A stretch of 64,000 bases of DNA from Luzula sylvatica. Taxonomy: Eukaryota; Streptophyta; Magnoliopsida; Poales; Juncaceae. The stretch covers positions 14,425,167 through 14,489,166 of the forward strand of contig OX326956.1 in NCBI GenBank assembly GCA_946800325.1, written 5' to 3'. A model generated the notes under the pieces. It had not been told where the DNA came from. It was given only the letters and a program-made list of their open reading frames with translations, and made no database searches. A program made the position numbers and the translations under genes. This document shows positions 25,601-36,959 of the stretch, one piece after another (the stretch's first letter is position 1; the number at the start of each line of letters is the position of its first letter).

Positions 25601-26473
25601 TTACTGAATGTTTTAAGTACAACATGAAAATTGAGTATTTTTCTTGCATTACGCTTCAATTTTTACATTTTCTTAAAAAATATCTTAATTTAATTTTTTA
25701 AAGGTGTTAGACTTCAATTTTTGCATTTTAAGAAATTTTTGAAAAAATTGAAATTTGTGTGTGTTAGTCTTCATTGACGGAGTATTTTGAGTACGACATG
25801 AAAATTAAAATTTTTGTTTGTGTTACAATTCAATTTTAAGCATTTAAAAAAAAATCATAATTGAATTTTTGGAAGGTGTTAGACTTCTGCTTTTGTATTT
25901 TTAAGAAATTTTTTGAAAAAATTGAAATTTGTGTGTGTTAGTCTTCAATTACAGGGTCTTTTGAGTACGACATGAAAATTGAATATTTTGTTTGTGTTAC
26001 ACACTTCAATTTTAAAATTTTAATAAAATATGTTGATTGAATTTTTTGAAGGTGTTAGACTTCAGTTTTTTTATTTTTAACAAATTTTTGAAAAATTGAA
26101 ATTTGTTTGTGTTAGTCTTCAATTACGGAGTATTTTGACCACGACATGAAAATTGAGTATTTTGCTTGTGATATACTTCAATATTAACATTTTTTTTTTT
26201 TAAATTCATAATCGAATTTTTTGAAGGTGTTAGACTTCTGTTTTTGTATTTTTAAGAATTTTTTAAAAAATTTAAATTTGTGTATGTTTGTCTTCTATTA
26301 AGGATTATTTTGAGTATAACACGAAAATGGAGTATTTTTGTTGCGTTACACTTAAATTTTAGCATTTTTTACAAAAACATCTTAATTGAATTTTTTTGAA
26401 GGTGTTAGACTTCTGTTTTTGAATTTTCAAGAAATTTTTGAAAAAATTAAAATTTGTGTGTGTTAGTCTTCAA
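10692..26473 (+). repeat. Satellite array, 176-bp monomer, 6-mer higher-order repeat
   Basis: About 90 AT-rich monomers in one orientation, each with a gtgtgtgttagtcttca core. Successive cores lie at 10728, 10904, 11081, 11257, 11431, 11607 and 11782, a spacing of 174-177 bp. Six monomer types follow in fixed order (ggaggatttt, gagtatgacacg, tttactgaatg, attaaatattttg, gaatattttttttgtg and cggattatttt types). The ggaggatttt type recurs at 10750, 11804, 13366, 14417, 15466, 16512, 17563, 19161, 20212, 21260, 22305, 22839, 24204 and 25254, mostly about 1050 bp apart. A larger period of about 5795 bp is also visible. The recurrent 60-71-residue ORFs inside are by-products. Confidence 0.96.
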
Positions 26474-26538
26474 TAGTAATAATAATGTAATAATAACCAT
26501 AAAATAATGATAGTAATAATAATAATAATAATAGTACC

Positions 26539-26582
<44 letters not shown>

Positions 26583-26615
26583 TGATGATGATGATGATAA
26601 TTGTAATAATAATTA
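26474..26615. repeat. (AAT)n / (GAT)n microsatellite, right border of satellite
   Basis: A long taa/aat run with a (gat)6-like block at about 26579-26600, directly after a monomer cut at gttagtcttcaat. Confidence 0.95.
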
Positions 26616-26660
26616 GGAACAATTTTTGATATGTCCTTCCAAAAAGTTGAAATATTAAAT

Positions 26661-27705
26661 TGTTGGGAATTCACCCGACCCCGGGCCCGCGCAGCGGATA
26701 TGAAGGCCCGGTCCGGTTCCCTAAATCAAAGATCACGCCATGACTTCGAGGGTACGATGCAATAGAAGGATAGACGATTACCAGCGTGAAATTGATCACG
26801 CACGAAGGGTTGATCGCTCTTCCTTCTTTCTCCGGTCACGTTGGTGACTAGCACGTGCGTCCCATACCACACGTCTCCCACCGTCTTGACGCTCATCCGG
26901 TTGTCTCCGTGTGTTCCACGTCCAAGCACTTCCACCGTCTTTGACCGTTCTTTCTCTCCCTCGAGTTGATCACAATCAAAGAGCCACAAGTGTCGCTCAT
27001 CTACTTGTATCCACCGTGAGTCGGAGTTCGTCGGTCGCGGATGCACCTGCCTAGACGATGCACCGGCGAACTTGCTTGATCGATTGATTCTCTTCTCCGG
27101 AAAAATTATTTTTCTCGGTTTTCTCTCTTTACACCCTTTCACTCAATAGAAAGATGTCTCCCAATATTTCTGGAATATTCTGAATATTCTGAATGAATTC
27201 ATATCTGGATTGACTAGAGAGAGAGAGAGAAACATCATATTTATATCACATAGGATTATGATTGGCCAAAAGACATGCATATCCAATATACACTCTTTCA
27301 CACAGAAAGTTGCATGAATCTGTTCAGTATTCTGTCCATACGAAATTTGGTAAATTCCTCTGACAGAAAATCAACCAACACGAAAGTTGTAGATAATCTT
27401 ATTATCTACATGACCCAATTTGTCCTGGCCCAATTGGAGTTCGTATGCAAAAGTTATGACTGTTTTACTAACTGTATGTCATACTGTTGCACCTTTTCGG
27501 TATTTCATAGAAACGACACTGATACTTCGTTCATATGAAATATATTTCTATATAAAGGTTGTAGATAATCTTATTATCTATCTAACCCAATTTGAACCAT
27601 TCAAATTGGATTTTCCTACTGAAAGATATGACCACGAATGTATGCCTACATTCGTTTATCCTTGTGTACACTTTTACGGTTGATCCTGAAACTGTATTTC
27701 CTTCA
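26661..27705 (-). mobile_element. Solo LTR, same copia family as 31103-39467
   Basis: On the minus strand it begins tgaaggaaatacagt.. (reversed at 27705) and ends ..ccaaca (reversed tgttggg at 26661), as do the LTRs at 31103 and 38373. A 5-bp TSD, taaat, flanks it at 26656-26660 and 27706-27710. It shares the stretch coding for VTNVT and DQPFV on one frame, but with many substitutions and indels (1045 versus 1095 bp), so it is older. It sits about 45 bp from the edge of the satellite array. Confidence 0.92.
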
Positions 27706-27757
27706 TAAATTTGTTCCTCTAAAATTACAAATATAAAATTTAACCTTATAATGTAAA

Positions 27758-29323
27758 GAAAAAAAGCTCACTTTTGGGTCCTCAACTCTTCAAAAAAATG
27801 CAAGTTAACTCCAAACTTTAATTTGCTCTTTTTTATCTCCGAACTCTTGATTTTGCTCACATGTGTCATTTTTATAAATTAACTGACTAGTCATTAATTA
27901 ACTGATGATGTGACACTGTGACGTGACATTTTTTAGTTAATTTGAACGACGACGTGACAAAATTAAAAAATATTAAATTATACAAATAAATTGAACCCAT
28001 TAATTCATTAAATTGAATCTATTAACTCATTAAAATAAACCCATTAACAACTAATTAAATTAAAATCCATTATTTTAACCCAAACACATTATTATAATCC
28101 AAACCCAACCTCACTCAACCCGTCTCACAGTCTCACTCAACATCTCTCATTGAAATATACTTTGTGTCACTTTCAAAATTAACGAATAAAAACTAAATTA
28201 GTAAAATAATCCTGAGTTTACTTACGAGATATATTATTATAGAACTCGTCAGAAGTGTAATCAATGGAGAACCAGCCACGAACATCCTCTCCATTGATGT
28301 TATACTGTTTTTGTCCCTTGGGTAAACAGAGGAAATGGTGGTGGAATTATCTAGTTTCAGATCCTTCGACACATTCCCATGCCGTCTTTGGTCATTTGGA
28401 GATCGCAATACAGAATTATGTCTTTTGTGCTCGTGGCCACTGCGAATTTATACGCAAATGGACTCGAATCGGGAAATAATCCGAGTATCCGCCATGAGCT
28501 AGGCGAGAAAATGAGAGAAATTGTTGATTGAGAGAGAGAGGGGGAGAGAGAGTCTGTACCGCTGAGTGTTTGCCATTTGGGGGTAACGGCTGAAACCGCA
28601 AGGTTTAGTACAAAAGAAGGGGAGGAGAATTCGGATCATTTTGGAGATAAGTGGAAACACTGAAAATCGAAAAATTGAGAACTAATTTCGTAGAATTCAG
28701 TATGGTTTCTCAAAAAGATGGAAATGTTGTTTCAATTGACAATCAGAATGTTTGCGATCAAAGAAAGAGAGGAGAATTCAGTATTTGTTACTTTGAAAGA
28801 TTATTAAAGGGGAAACATTAATTATTTATCAGTAACTTACCTGAAATTTAGCAGAATAATTTGTCTTCGATTTCTGTCTTCTTGGATGAATTGCGAAAGA
28901 AAAATGAAAGGAGAAAAATGGAGTGAGAATGTCAGAAGCTAAAATTGGAAATGAACTGTCGAAAATGTGAAATGCTAAACGGAGGAGGAGAGAGATGTTG
29001 AGTGAGTTTAGGATTGGGTTATAATAACGAGTTTGGATTAAAATAATGGATTTGGATTTAATTAGTTGTTAATGAGTTTATTTTAATGAGTTAATGGATT
29101 CAATTTAATAAATCAATAAATTCAATTTATTTGTATAATTTAATTTTTTTGTCACGTAATCGTTCAAATTAACTAAAAAAATTTCACGTCACAGTATCAC
29201 ATCACCAGTTATCTCTGATGATTAGTCAGTTACCTGATGAAAAAAACACAAATTAGTAAAATCAAGAATTTAAAAAATAAAAAAAGAACAAAAATGAGTT
29301 GAGAGGGCAAAATGAGTTTTTTG
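27758..29323. mobile_element. Pack-MULE (Mutator-like element with captured exon)
   Basis: Terminal inverted repeats of roughly 370-400 bp run from 27758 and back from 29323. The ends read agctcacttttgggtcctc and, reversed, aactcattttgccctctc. A perfect 9-bp TSD, taatgtaaa, at 27749-27757 and 29324-29332 is the length expected of Mutator-like elements. No transposase is present. The centre carries an exon of a GDPDL-like gene (28226-28498), so this is a Pack-MULE. Confidence 0.9.
28226..28498 (-). pseudogene. Captured GDPDL/SHV3-like exon fragment
   Basis: Minus-strand frames give HGGYSDYFP, then (shifted) DIILYCDLQMTKDGMGMC, then DLKLDNSTTISSVYP, then NINGEDVRGWFSIDYTSDEF. In this order they match an N-terminal part of plant glycerophosphodiester phosphodiesterase-like proteins (GDPDL, SHV3 family), where a WCD-x-QLTKDG-x-GIC segment is followed by LDNST and GWFSVDYT. 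Two or more indels break the frame. The fragment is bounded by an AG (28499-28500) and a GTAAG (28225 downward), so it looks like one exon taken with its splice sites. It is not expected to make a working protein. Confidence 0.82.
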
Positions 29324-29332
29324 TAATGTAAA

Positions 29333-29729
29333 AAACATATCAAATTTGTTCTAATTAATTTTTATAGTTTAGATCAACAATAAATATCTGAAATTACCTT
29401 CTTGCCCTTTAATAAACTAAAGTAAATAAATTAGAGATCGTCACTCACGGTTAGATTAAATTAAATTAGACGAAGATTGTTATTCTATTATTCATTTCTA
29501 TTGAATTTAAGTACTTAACTCTTGATAATTAATATACTCCATTCTTTAAATCATTGATTGGCTCACAAAACCCATTTTTCTTAAATCCGTTGCTGAATTT
29601 TTCCTTCAAACCCATTTCTAATCACAAATCAAAAGTAAAGCATACTTGTACTATTCAAATTTTCAAATCGCACGTGATAATATAGATCTCACAAAAATAT
29701 GACTGATGAAGGGGCCTACAACCAGTGCT
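29333..29729. other. Intergenic, no gene seen
   Basis: AT-rich, no recognisable feature. Confidence 0.5.
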
Positions 29730-30212
29730 CCTCATTTTTTTTGGACGAGTAAAAAAAGGATAATTTTACCAAGCCCCCCAGATTCCCCCACCATTGATGA
29801 TTGAATCATGATACGTCACATGAGCTTTGTATTGATTGGAAATCCCAATTTTCAAATTTCCCCCCACTTTAAATTCAAAATTTCTCATTCTATTAACCAA
29901 CAATCCAATTACCACTTAATAACACAATTAATAAAATCACAATAAAATCATTTGAATTAACAATTGATAATTATATCAACAATTCGAAACTCAATTAACA
30001 CTTAACAAAATCATTTCAATTAACAAAATAAATTAAAAACACAATTAATTTACCAAATTAAGAAAATTATTTTTAAGACCAATATTTAATTAACAAAATT
30101 AATTCAATTCACAAAATTGATTCAATTAACAAATATATATTCACAAATCTACAACTAATTGACAATTAATTCATTCAAATAAAACTAACCCATTCGTGTA
30201 AAATTTACATTA

Positions 30213-30360
30213 ACAATTAATCCATTCATTTCAAATTTACACATAATAACAACTAATTGAAATATTTAATAATTAACAAATTATACAATTAATCCATTCA
30301 TTTCAAATTTACACATAATAACAACTAATTGAAATATTTAATAATTAACAAATTATACAA
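30213..30360. repeat. Exact tandem duplication, about 73-74 bp
   Basis: A unit starting caattaatccattcatttc occurs twice head to tail with no visible difference. Confidence 0.93.
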
Positions 30361-31102
30361 TCTACAAAATACTCCAGATTTGTATTACTCAACACAACAA
30401 TATTAGTATATTTGATTAGCCAATAGGACAATAGAATAAATCAAGCAAAATGTAGTACAACTCGCCGCCAATTCCATCCTGCACCACCGCATCCACCAAT
30501 CATCAATCGAAGCCGATCGAAGCCCAGTAATCGAAGCGTACCAGTACCGCATCTTGTACCAGTACCGCATCCTCAATCGAAGCCATTATGTGTTGGTTAA
30601 TTCTAACCTAGAGGGGGGTAAATTTGGCAATCTAGCTTACACTTAGTTTAGATTTAAACCTAATTTACGGTGCGGAATAAATAATAATTTAGATGATAGA
30701 GATGATACCGTACAAACACTTTAACACAAGATGTTTGTTTACGAAGTTCGGTAGGTGGTTGCTTTGTAGCTTTAACTCACCCTTTACTCGCTTAATTGAC
30801 CGACTCAATTATTTGCGAGTACCTACGTCTCCGGGAATGTCTTGTGCCTCTTTTTGGCTTTCGATTGAATTCCAACTCAACTCGATTACAAGGATTTGCC
30901 TAGATCGATTTACACGCTTCTATCGATCTATAGCTAAGGCTCTTTACACTTTGTTGCACTAGCCTATTACATTTTTTCACTAATCGAGCTACAACGTGAT
31001 CGGTCACGTGAGTGGGATACGATTAGTGGAGAATATCGAAAGTAGATCAACGATCTAAAGAGGGTTTCTCAAGCTATCAATGGATATAGATAATCACAGC
31101 TT

Positions 31103-32197
31103 TGAAGGAAATACAGTTTTGGATCATCGCTAAAATGGTACGTAGGACAAACGAACGTACGCGTTCGTGGGCATACGAAACAGATTAGTAAAACTGGTAT
31201 AACGTTCAGTAGGAAACTCCGATTTGAATGGTTCAAATTGGGTTAGTTAGATAATGAGATTATCTAGAACTTTCATGTTGTAATATATTTCATTTGAGCG
31301 AAGTATCAGTATCGTTCTAATGAAATACCGAAAGGATGCGACAGTTTGACATACACTCAGTAAAACGGCCGTAACTTTCGGGTCCGAACTCCAATTGGGC
31401 TGGGCCAAATTGGGTTGGAAAGATAATTAGATTATCTACAACTTTCGTAAATGTTCAAAGTCGGTTCGAACGATTTAATATTTTCGTTCTGACAGATTAC
31501 TGAAAGGGTGTATGCAGTTTTCTGTTTGAAAAAGGTGTATAGAAGATATACATACCTTTTGGCCCATCCTTATCCTATGGAGTATATATAGGATGTTTCT
31601 CTCTCTCTCATCAGGCCAACAAGTTGAATAATTAGATTAGTTCAACCAGAAAATTAATGGAGTTAATTTAGAATTAATCCAGAAATTAAGAGACTCTAAT
31701 CACTTGATGAAAGAGTGCGAAGAGATTGAGAGAGAAGGAGAAAAGAGTTTTCTCCGTCTAGAGAATCGAAACGCAATCATGCAAGTTCGCCGGTGCATCG
31801 TCTAGGCAGATGCATCCGCGACCGAGGTGCTACGATTCACGGTGGACACGGGTAGAGGAGCGACACATGTGGCTCTTCGTTGTGATCAAACCGGAGAAGT
31901 AATCGAGTAACGGGCTGTGGAATCATGCGGGCATGGAACGCACGAAGACAACCCGAGGCGTGTCGAAACGGTGGGAGACGTGCGGTATGGGACGTACGGG
32001 CTAGTCACCAACGTGACACCGAAGGAAATAGAAGGCGGCGATCAACCCTTCGTGTGCCATCAATTTGGCACTGGTATGAATCTGTCCTTCTATTCGCATC
32101 GTACCCTCGAAGTCGTGGCGTGATCTCGGGAATCGGGGAATCGAACCGGGCCTACATATCCGCTGCGCGGGCCCGGAGTCGAGGATATTCCCCAACA
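31103..32197 (+). repeat. 5' LTR of copia element
   Basis: Starts tgaaggaaatacag and ends ccccaaca. It has a TATA-like gtatatata at about 31581 before a ct-rich run, and two related modules of about 170 bp in its U3, each with a gataat-n-agattatct core. Confidence 0.95.
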
Positions 32198-32210
32198 GTG
32201 GTATCAGAGC
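32198..32210 (+). other. Primer-binding site
   Basis: tggtatcagagc directly after the LTR is the usual plant initiator-tRNA-Met primer-binding site. Confidence 0.95.
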
Positions 32211-32454
32211 GATCGCCATCGATTCGAGGGTCGAATCATAGTCGTATATTAGATATACGCACGGGTTATCAAAGTTCGTACCCGTTTGCATGATGTTACA
32301 TATAGAGAAAGTCAAATTCCGTTAAAATCACAAGTGGAATTCGCTAGAGATCGATCAAAAGTTGATTGAGAGTATCTAGGAATGATCGTGAAAAAGTTTC
32401 ATGATTTATCGTTTTGGAAACGAGCGAAAACGGACGAAACGGCAAAATCTGCAG

Positions 32455-33020
32455 AAAGTTAGAATACGAAACAGTGAGTAAAACTAAGATCATTTTCAGT
32501 GGAAAACTCCAAATTGATTGGATCAAATTGGCGTAGTTAGATAATGAGATTATCTATGACTTTGATACATAAAGTTTTTCCATTTGAACGAATTATCAGT
32601 GTCGTTTTTATGGAATACTGAAAGGGTGCGACTGTTTGATATACAGAGACTAAAACGTCCGTATATGTCGCATCGAAACTCCAATTGAGTCCAATCCAAT
32701 TGGGTTAATTTGATAATAAGATTATCTAGAACTTTAGTTCACGTTCAAAGTCGGTTGGAACAATTTAATATTTTTGTTTCAACAGAATACTGAAAACGTG
32801 TCTGTAGTTTTCTGGTTGAAAAGGTGTATATTGGATATACTTACCTTTTCGTTTGTTCGTATTTTACTAAAACTGGTATAACTTTCAGTAGAAAATTCCG
32901 ATTGGAATGGTTCAAATTGTTTTAGTTAGATAATTAGATTATCTAGAACTTTCATGTTGTAATATATTTTATTTGAGCGAAGTATTAGTGTCGTTCTAAT
33001 GAAATAACGAAAGGGTGCAG
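32455..33020 (+). repeat. LTR-derived modules in the copia leader
   Basis: The untranslated leader carries further diverged copies of the U3 module: gataatgagattatcta near 32540, gataataagattatcta near 32710, and a close copy at 32870-33010 matching 31190-31340. They are followed by a GC-rich patch at 33038-33110 (gccccgggggcag, cgcgtcccggg). Confidence 0.8.
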
Positions 33021-33218
33021 AAAAACAGTTTTTCTGCCGCCCCGGGGGCAGTTTTTGGCGCCCCGGACGCGTCCCGGGCGAGGTTTTCTCGCGCCCCACG
33101 GCCCTTGCGTTACAACGGATGGGGAAGTCCGTTATAACGGACCCTTCTCTGGATGCTGTTTTTGTTTTCGCGATAACTTTGGCTACGAAGCTCGGAATTT
33201 TGAGTTCTTTATATCGAT

Positions 33219-34400
33219 TTGATCGGCATCAAACTTCAGGCCATAGTCGGGCACGTACTATTGTATATATTGGTGCGGGTGGTAAGCGTTAATTGGGGAC
33301 TCACGTGGTTTCAGGCCATAGTCGGGCACGTGAGTAGTTCAATTGAACGATACGATGGATATGGTTATGACTTAACCGTCCAAGCCAATCCGATTGGAGT
33401 TCGGGGCATAGATAGAATGCACACACGGAACATGGATTGTATTGGATACGATTCGTCACCGAAATTCTATAAAGGAACAAGAGTCGTATTGGATACGATT
33501 GGATTTAATCCTACCTAAAATATCGAGATCTCATTTGTCGGCCATAGTCACTTATGGGAGGATCGTAAAATATGGGTCTTGAGTGTTATGGACTTGGAGT
33601 CCCGTATCGGTATGAGGGTTATCGATTCGATAAAATAACACTATCATATATTCATCATATAAGCATATAGATTAAGTACGCACGGTTAGGAGTTAATCTT
33701 CATCATCCGTTGAGAGTTATGTTTTCAAGCAACACCACATATATCGATGAGATCGATATGATAGATGGCTTTTGGGCCGGAATTACCGTTATTAACCTTG
33801 ATAGTCAAAGAATAGTTCTTAGACTTAAAGGAACGTGTTGGACACGGAAATGGTAGATTCGGGGCTCGAGGCATTGGCTTTAGAGAAAGCCGGGTTCGAT
33901 AAACTTTAAGAAGGAATCGAACGATATTACGTGCCTTGTGGTGGCATGTATAGACGCATATTTCTCAAAATTGTTTTGAGAATTCGGGTGTATATGAAAG
34001 TAAAACACAACGCTCATGAAATAGTTTCAAGAGCAAGAGCGCGTTGAATTATTCAATGCGGCTCAAAGAGCAGGTTAATTTTGAGACGCCTTATGGGTCT
34101 TGGATTAACACTCGTGTGTTGATGGTACGAGATTTGATCGTCGTGACCTAATATCATATGCATTCGATAGATAAGTCGATCCCGAAATTGCATGAGATGC
34201 GATTTAAATTTGAATTGGAGATGCTCGGAGTATCCGAGGAATCCAATGCATATAGATGCGTGGATGTCCTTGTAATTCAAAAGCGGGATCGAAAGAAATG
34301 TATGTCTAAGGGTATTTTGGGAAAATGTTTTCCAAAATGGAGAGTTCGGACAAGGAGTTGTCCAAACTAATGACTCAAAAAATGGTGAAATCCGAGGAGG
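33219..34400 (+). other. Degenerate copia gag region, no intact ORF
   Basis: Lies between leader and pol where gag should be. A ggccatagtcgggcacgt motif is repeated at about 33239 and 33313 and, shortened, at 33540. No capsid motif or zinc knuckle could be read. Confidence 0.45.
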
Positions 34401-34419
34401 ATTAAACCAAGAGGTTGAT

Positions 34420-36870
34420 TGCTTCTTTTGGCATTGCCGTATTGGCCATATAAACGAGATTCGCGTATCTAGATTCCATATGATGGATTGCTAGAATCAT
34501 TCGAATTAGATTCGATTGATTAATGCGATAATTATTTATTAGGCAAGACGACAAAGGGCATCATTCTCCAAAGGTTGGAGAAAAATCCAACGAATTATTG
34601 GAACTTACATTCACATGTAGATGATCCGATAAGTTCCGAGGCAAGAGGAGGCTATCAGTATTTTGTTATGTTTATGGACGGTTAAATTAGATATGGAAAT
34701 ATCTATTTAATGCGTGCCGAAACGGAGACTTTTGAAAGGTTCAAAGAGTTTCAAAAACGAAATACGAAATCAACTAAGCAAGAAAATCAAAGCTTTTCGA
34801 TAGGATCGAGAAGGCGAGTATTTGAGCTAAACCTTTCGATAGGATCGAAGAGGCGATATTTGAGTTATGAATATTGATGATCATTTATGATTGTGGAATC
34901 ATTTCACGATTGCCTTTATTCGGAACATTGAGATGTGTCCGAAAAGAGGAAATGAACGCATGTTGGACATGGTTCGATAAATGATAAGTCAATAGGATCT
35001 CCCAAAAATATTTTGGGGATACGCCCTTGAGACAGCGGCACTAATGAATGGTTGCATTAAGATATGGACCATAAACCTTCTAATTGGTACAAAAGACGCC
35101 ATATGAGATATGGATCGGAATGGTTCCGAAGTTGTCACTTGTACAGATTTGAGGATGTGAGTGTATTTCGAAATTTGTTTCGGTTAAACTCAATCCCAAA
35201 TCTGGAAATTGTTCGTTTATCCTTAAGGTAACTAAAGGGTATTAGTTCTAACGTCCCGACGAAAATTAGATTTTCGTGGCTCGAAGAGATGCCTTCTTGG
35301 AGGAGGACTAGATGCGCACAAGTTTGGAACTTGGTGTCATTTATCTCTATGCGGGCTAGTGGGAGTAGAATAAATCTCGAAAGAGTTCGTGATTTGAAAA
35401 TGAACATTGTACCGATGAAAGTTGACATGGCTTCATCAAGAGTTGATGAACGCAAGTCGAACACACAAAGGAATTTTTCGTAGATCAAGTAGGCTATATC
35501 ATAAGCCGGTAAATACGGATTTATCGAGGCTAATGATGATAGATCGAAATCATATGATGATTCGATATCCTACAAGGATGCTATGAAAAGTTGATTCCAC
35601 ATGACATGGTGTCATGAAATATGAGATTCGATCCATGTAAATTATCAAGTTCAGAACTTGATTTCATTACTTTCTGGGTTAGACCCGTGAAATGTGAGTG
35701 GGTTTTTCAAGATGAAGAACCGACATGGATAGGAATACGCATATATGTAAAGCGAGGCTTTTTGCGAAAAGTTTCATGCAATTCATAGTCGGACTATGAA
35801 GAAACGTTTTCGCTTGTTGCCATGCTTTCCCATTCTCGAAATTCTGCTTGCCATGGTCGCGTATTATGACTATGTGATGTGGCCAAATGGATGTCAAAAC
35901 CGAATTTCTTGACAGAAATTTTATGAAAGGATGTGTACTTGACACAACCTTACGGTTTTGTCGATTCATAAGAATCGGGGATAAGATATGCACACTTTAA
36001 CGATCCATATGATGGATTAGAGAAAGTTTCTCGGAATTGGAATATTCGTTTTGACAAAATTATAAACTGTTATAAAATTGTCGAAACGAATGGAATCTTT
36101 GTGTATACATGAAGGTTAGTGGGAGCTGCGTTATATTTCTTGTAACGACAAAGGATTTAGACGAGACTGCTTATGAATTAAGCGTGAAGATCTATGGGAT
36201 AGATCTAAGAAGTTCCTCGTTCTATGTTATAGCACATATATCGACATATTGTTGAAAATGGTTTTCAACATGTAAATTCCTTGGAGGAGTTAAATCGAAA
36301 TGTCGAATGACAGAAATTTTCAACGGCTCGATGTGAGACATCAAGCAGCGCGAAAAGTAATAATATGATGCCTTACATTTTGATGTTAGGATCTATTATA
36401 TCTGTCATGATATGTATGTGGCTATCTGTCGTACAAATAAAGCGTCTAATTCACCGTCAATAAAATTCATGGGAATCACATGAGTTTGAATGTAATTCGA
36501 TTACATGAGACTAACTCTTGTGAATGTATAATGGTTATACAAATATATACATAATGGTTATGTATATTTAAACCCATCGGGATTTGTATTGATAGAGGTG
36601 AAGTTTATCCTTGAATACTTTGCGAAAGAATTCAAGAATTTTTATCTATAATGGTGTGGAGGACGTGTTGGTTATAAAGAGTTATAACAAACAACAGTTT
36701 CCAAAGATTAAGCACGTCCAAATATGTAGCACGACTTTCGATCACAAAGTGTGTACATGTTTTGCTTAAATGAAAACACGGTTATGTGGAAAGGTTCCAC
36801 AAGACCAATAGTTTATGATTCTATTTACGGAGGCGAGTATATTGTGGTTATTAATCGCAAAAGGAAGTGG
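34420..36870 (+). pseudogene. Decayed Ty1/copia pol
   Basis: Fragments in copia order: FFWHCRIGHINE at 34423 (GAG-pre-integrase), GGYQYFVMFMDG then IYLMRAETETFERFKEFQ at 34646-34750 (integrase core), FWGYALETAAL near 35010 (integrase end), MDRNTHICKARLFAKSF near 35724 and QMDVKTEFLDRNFMKG near 35890 (reverse transcriptase), and FCLNENTVMWKGSTRP at 36760 followed by GGEYIVV (RNase H). Stop codons and frame changes separate almost every block, and I could not find the reverse-transcriptase YVDD motif intact. It cannot make a polyprotein. Confidence 0.88.
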
Positions 36871-36959
36871 TATAGATCAAGGATACATGACCAAACTCTA
36901 GTAGTCACGAGTTATCGGATTTATGGTTGTTTATTGTGTGAAACACAATAGTACAAGCC

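Noticed and set aside
26447..26674. Open frame of H and Y runs on the minus strand
   Set aside because: A translation of the (AAT)n/(GAT)n microsatellite.
26726..27142. 138-residue minus-strand ORF and its relatives at 31917 and 39187
   Set aside because: They lie within the copia LTRs and the solo LTR of the same family. LTRs do not encode proteins, and the frames differ between copies.
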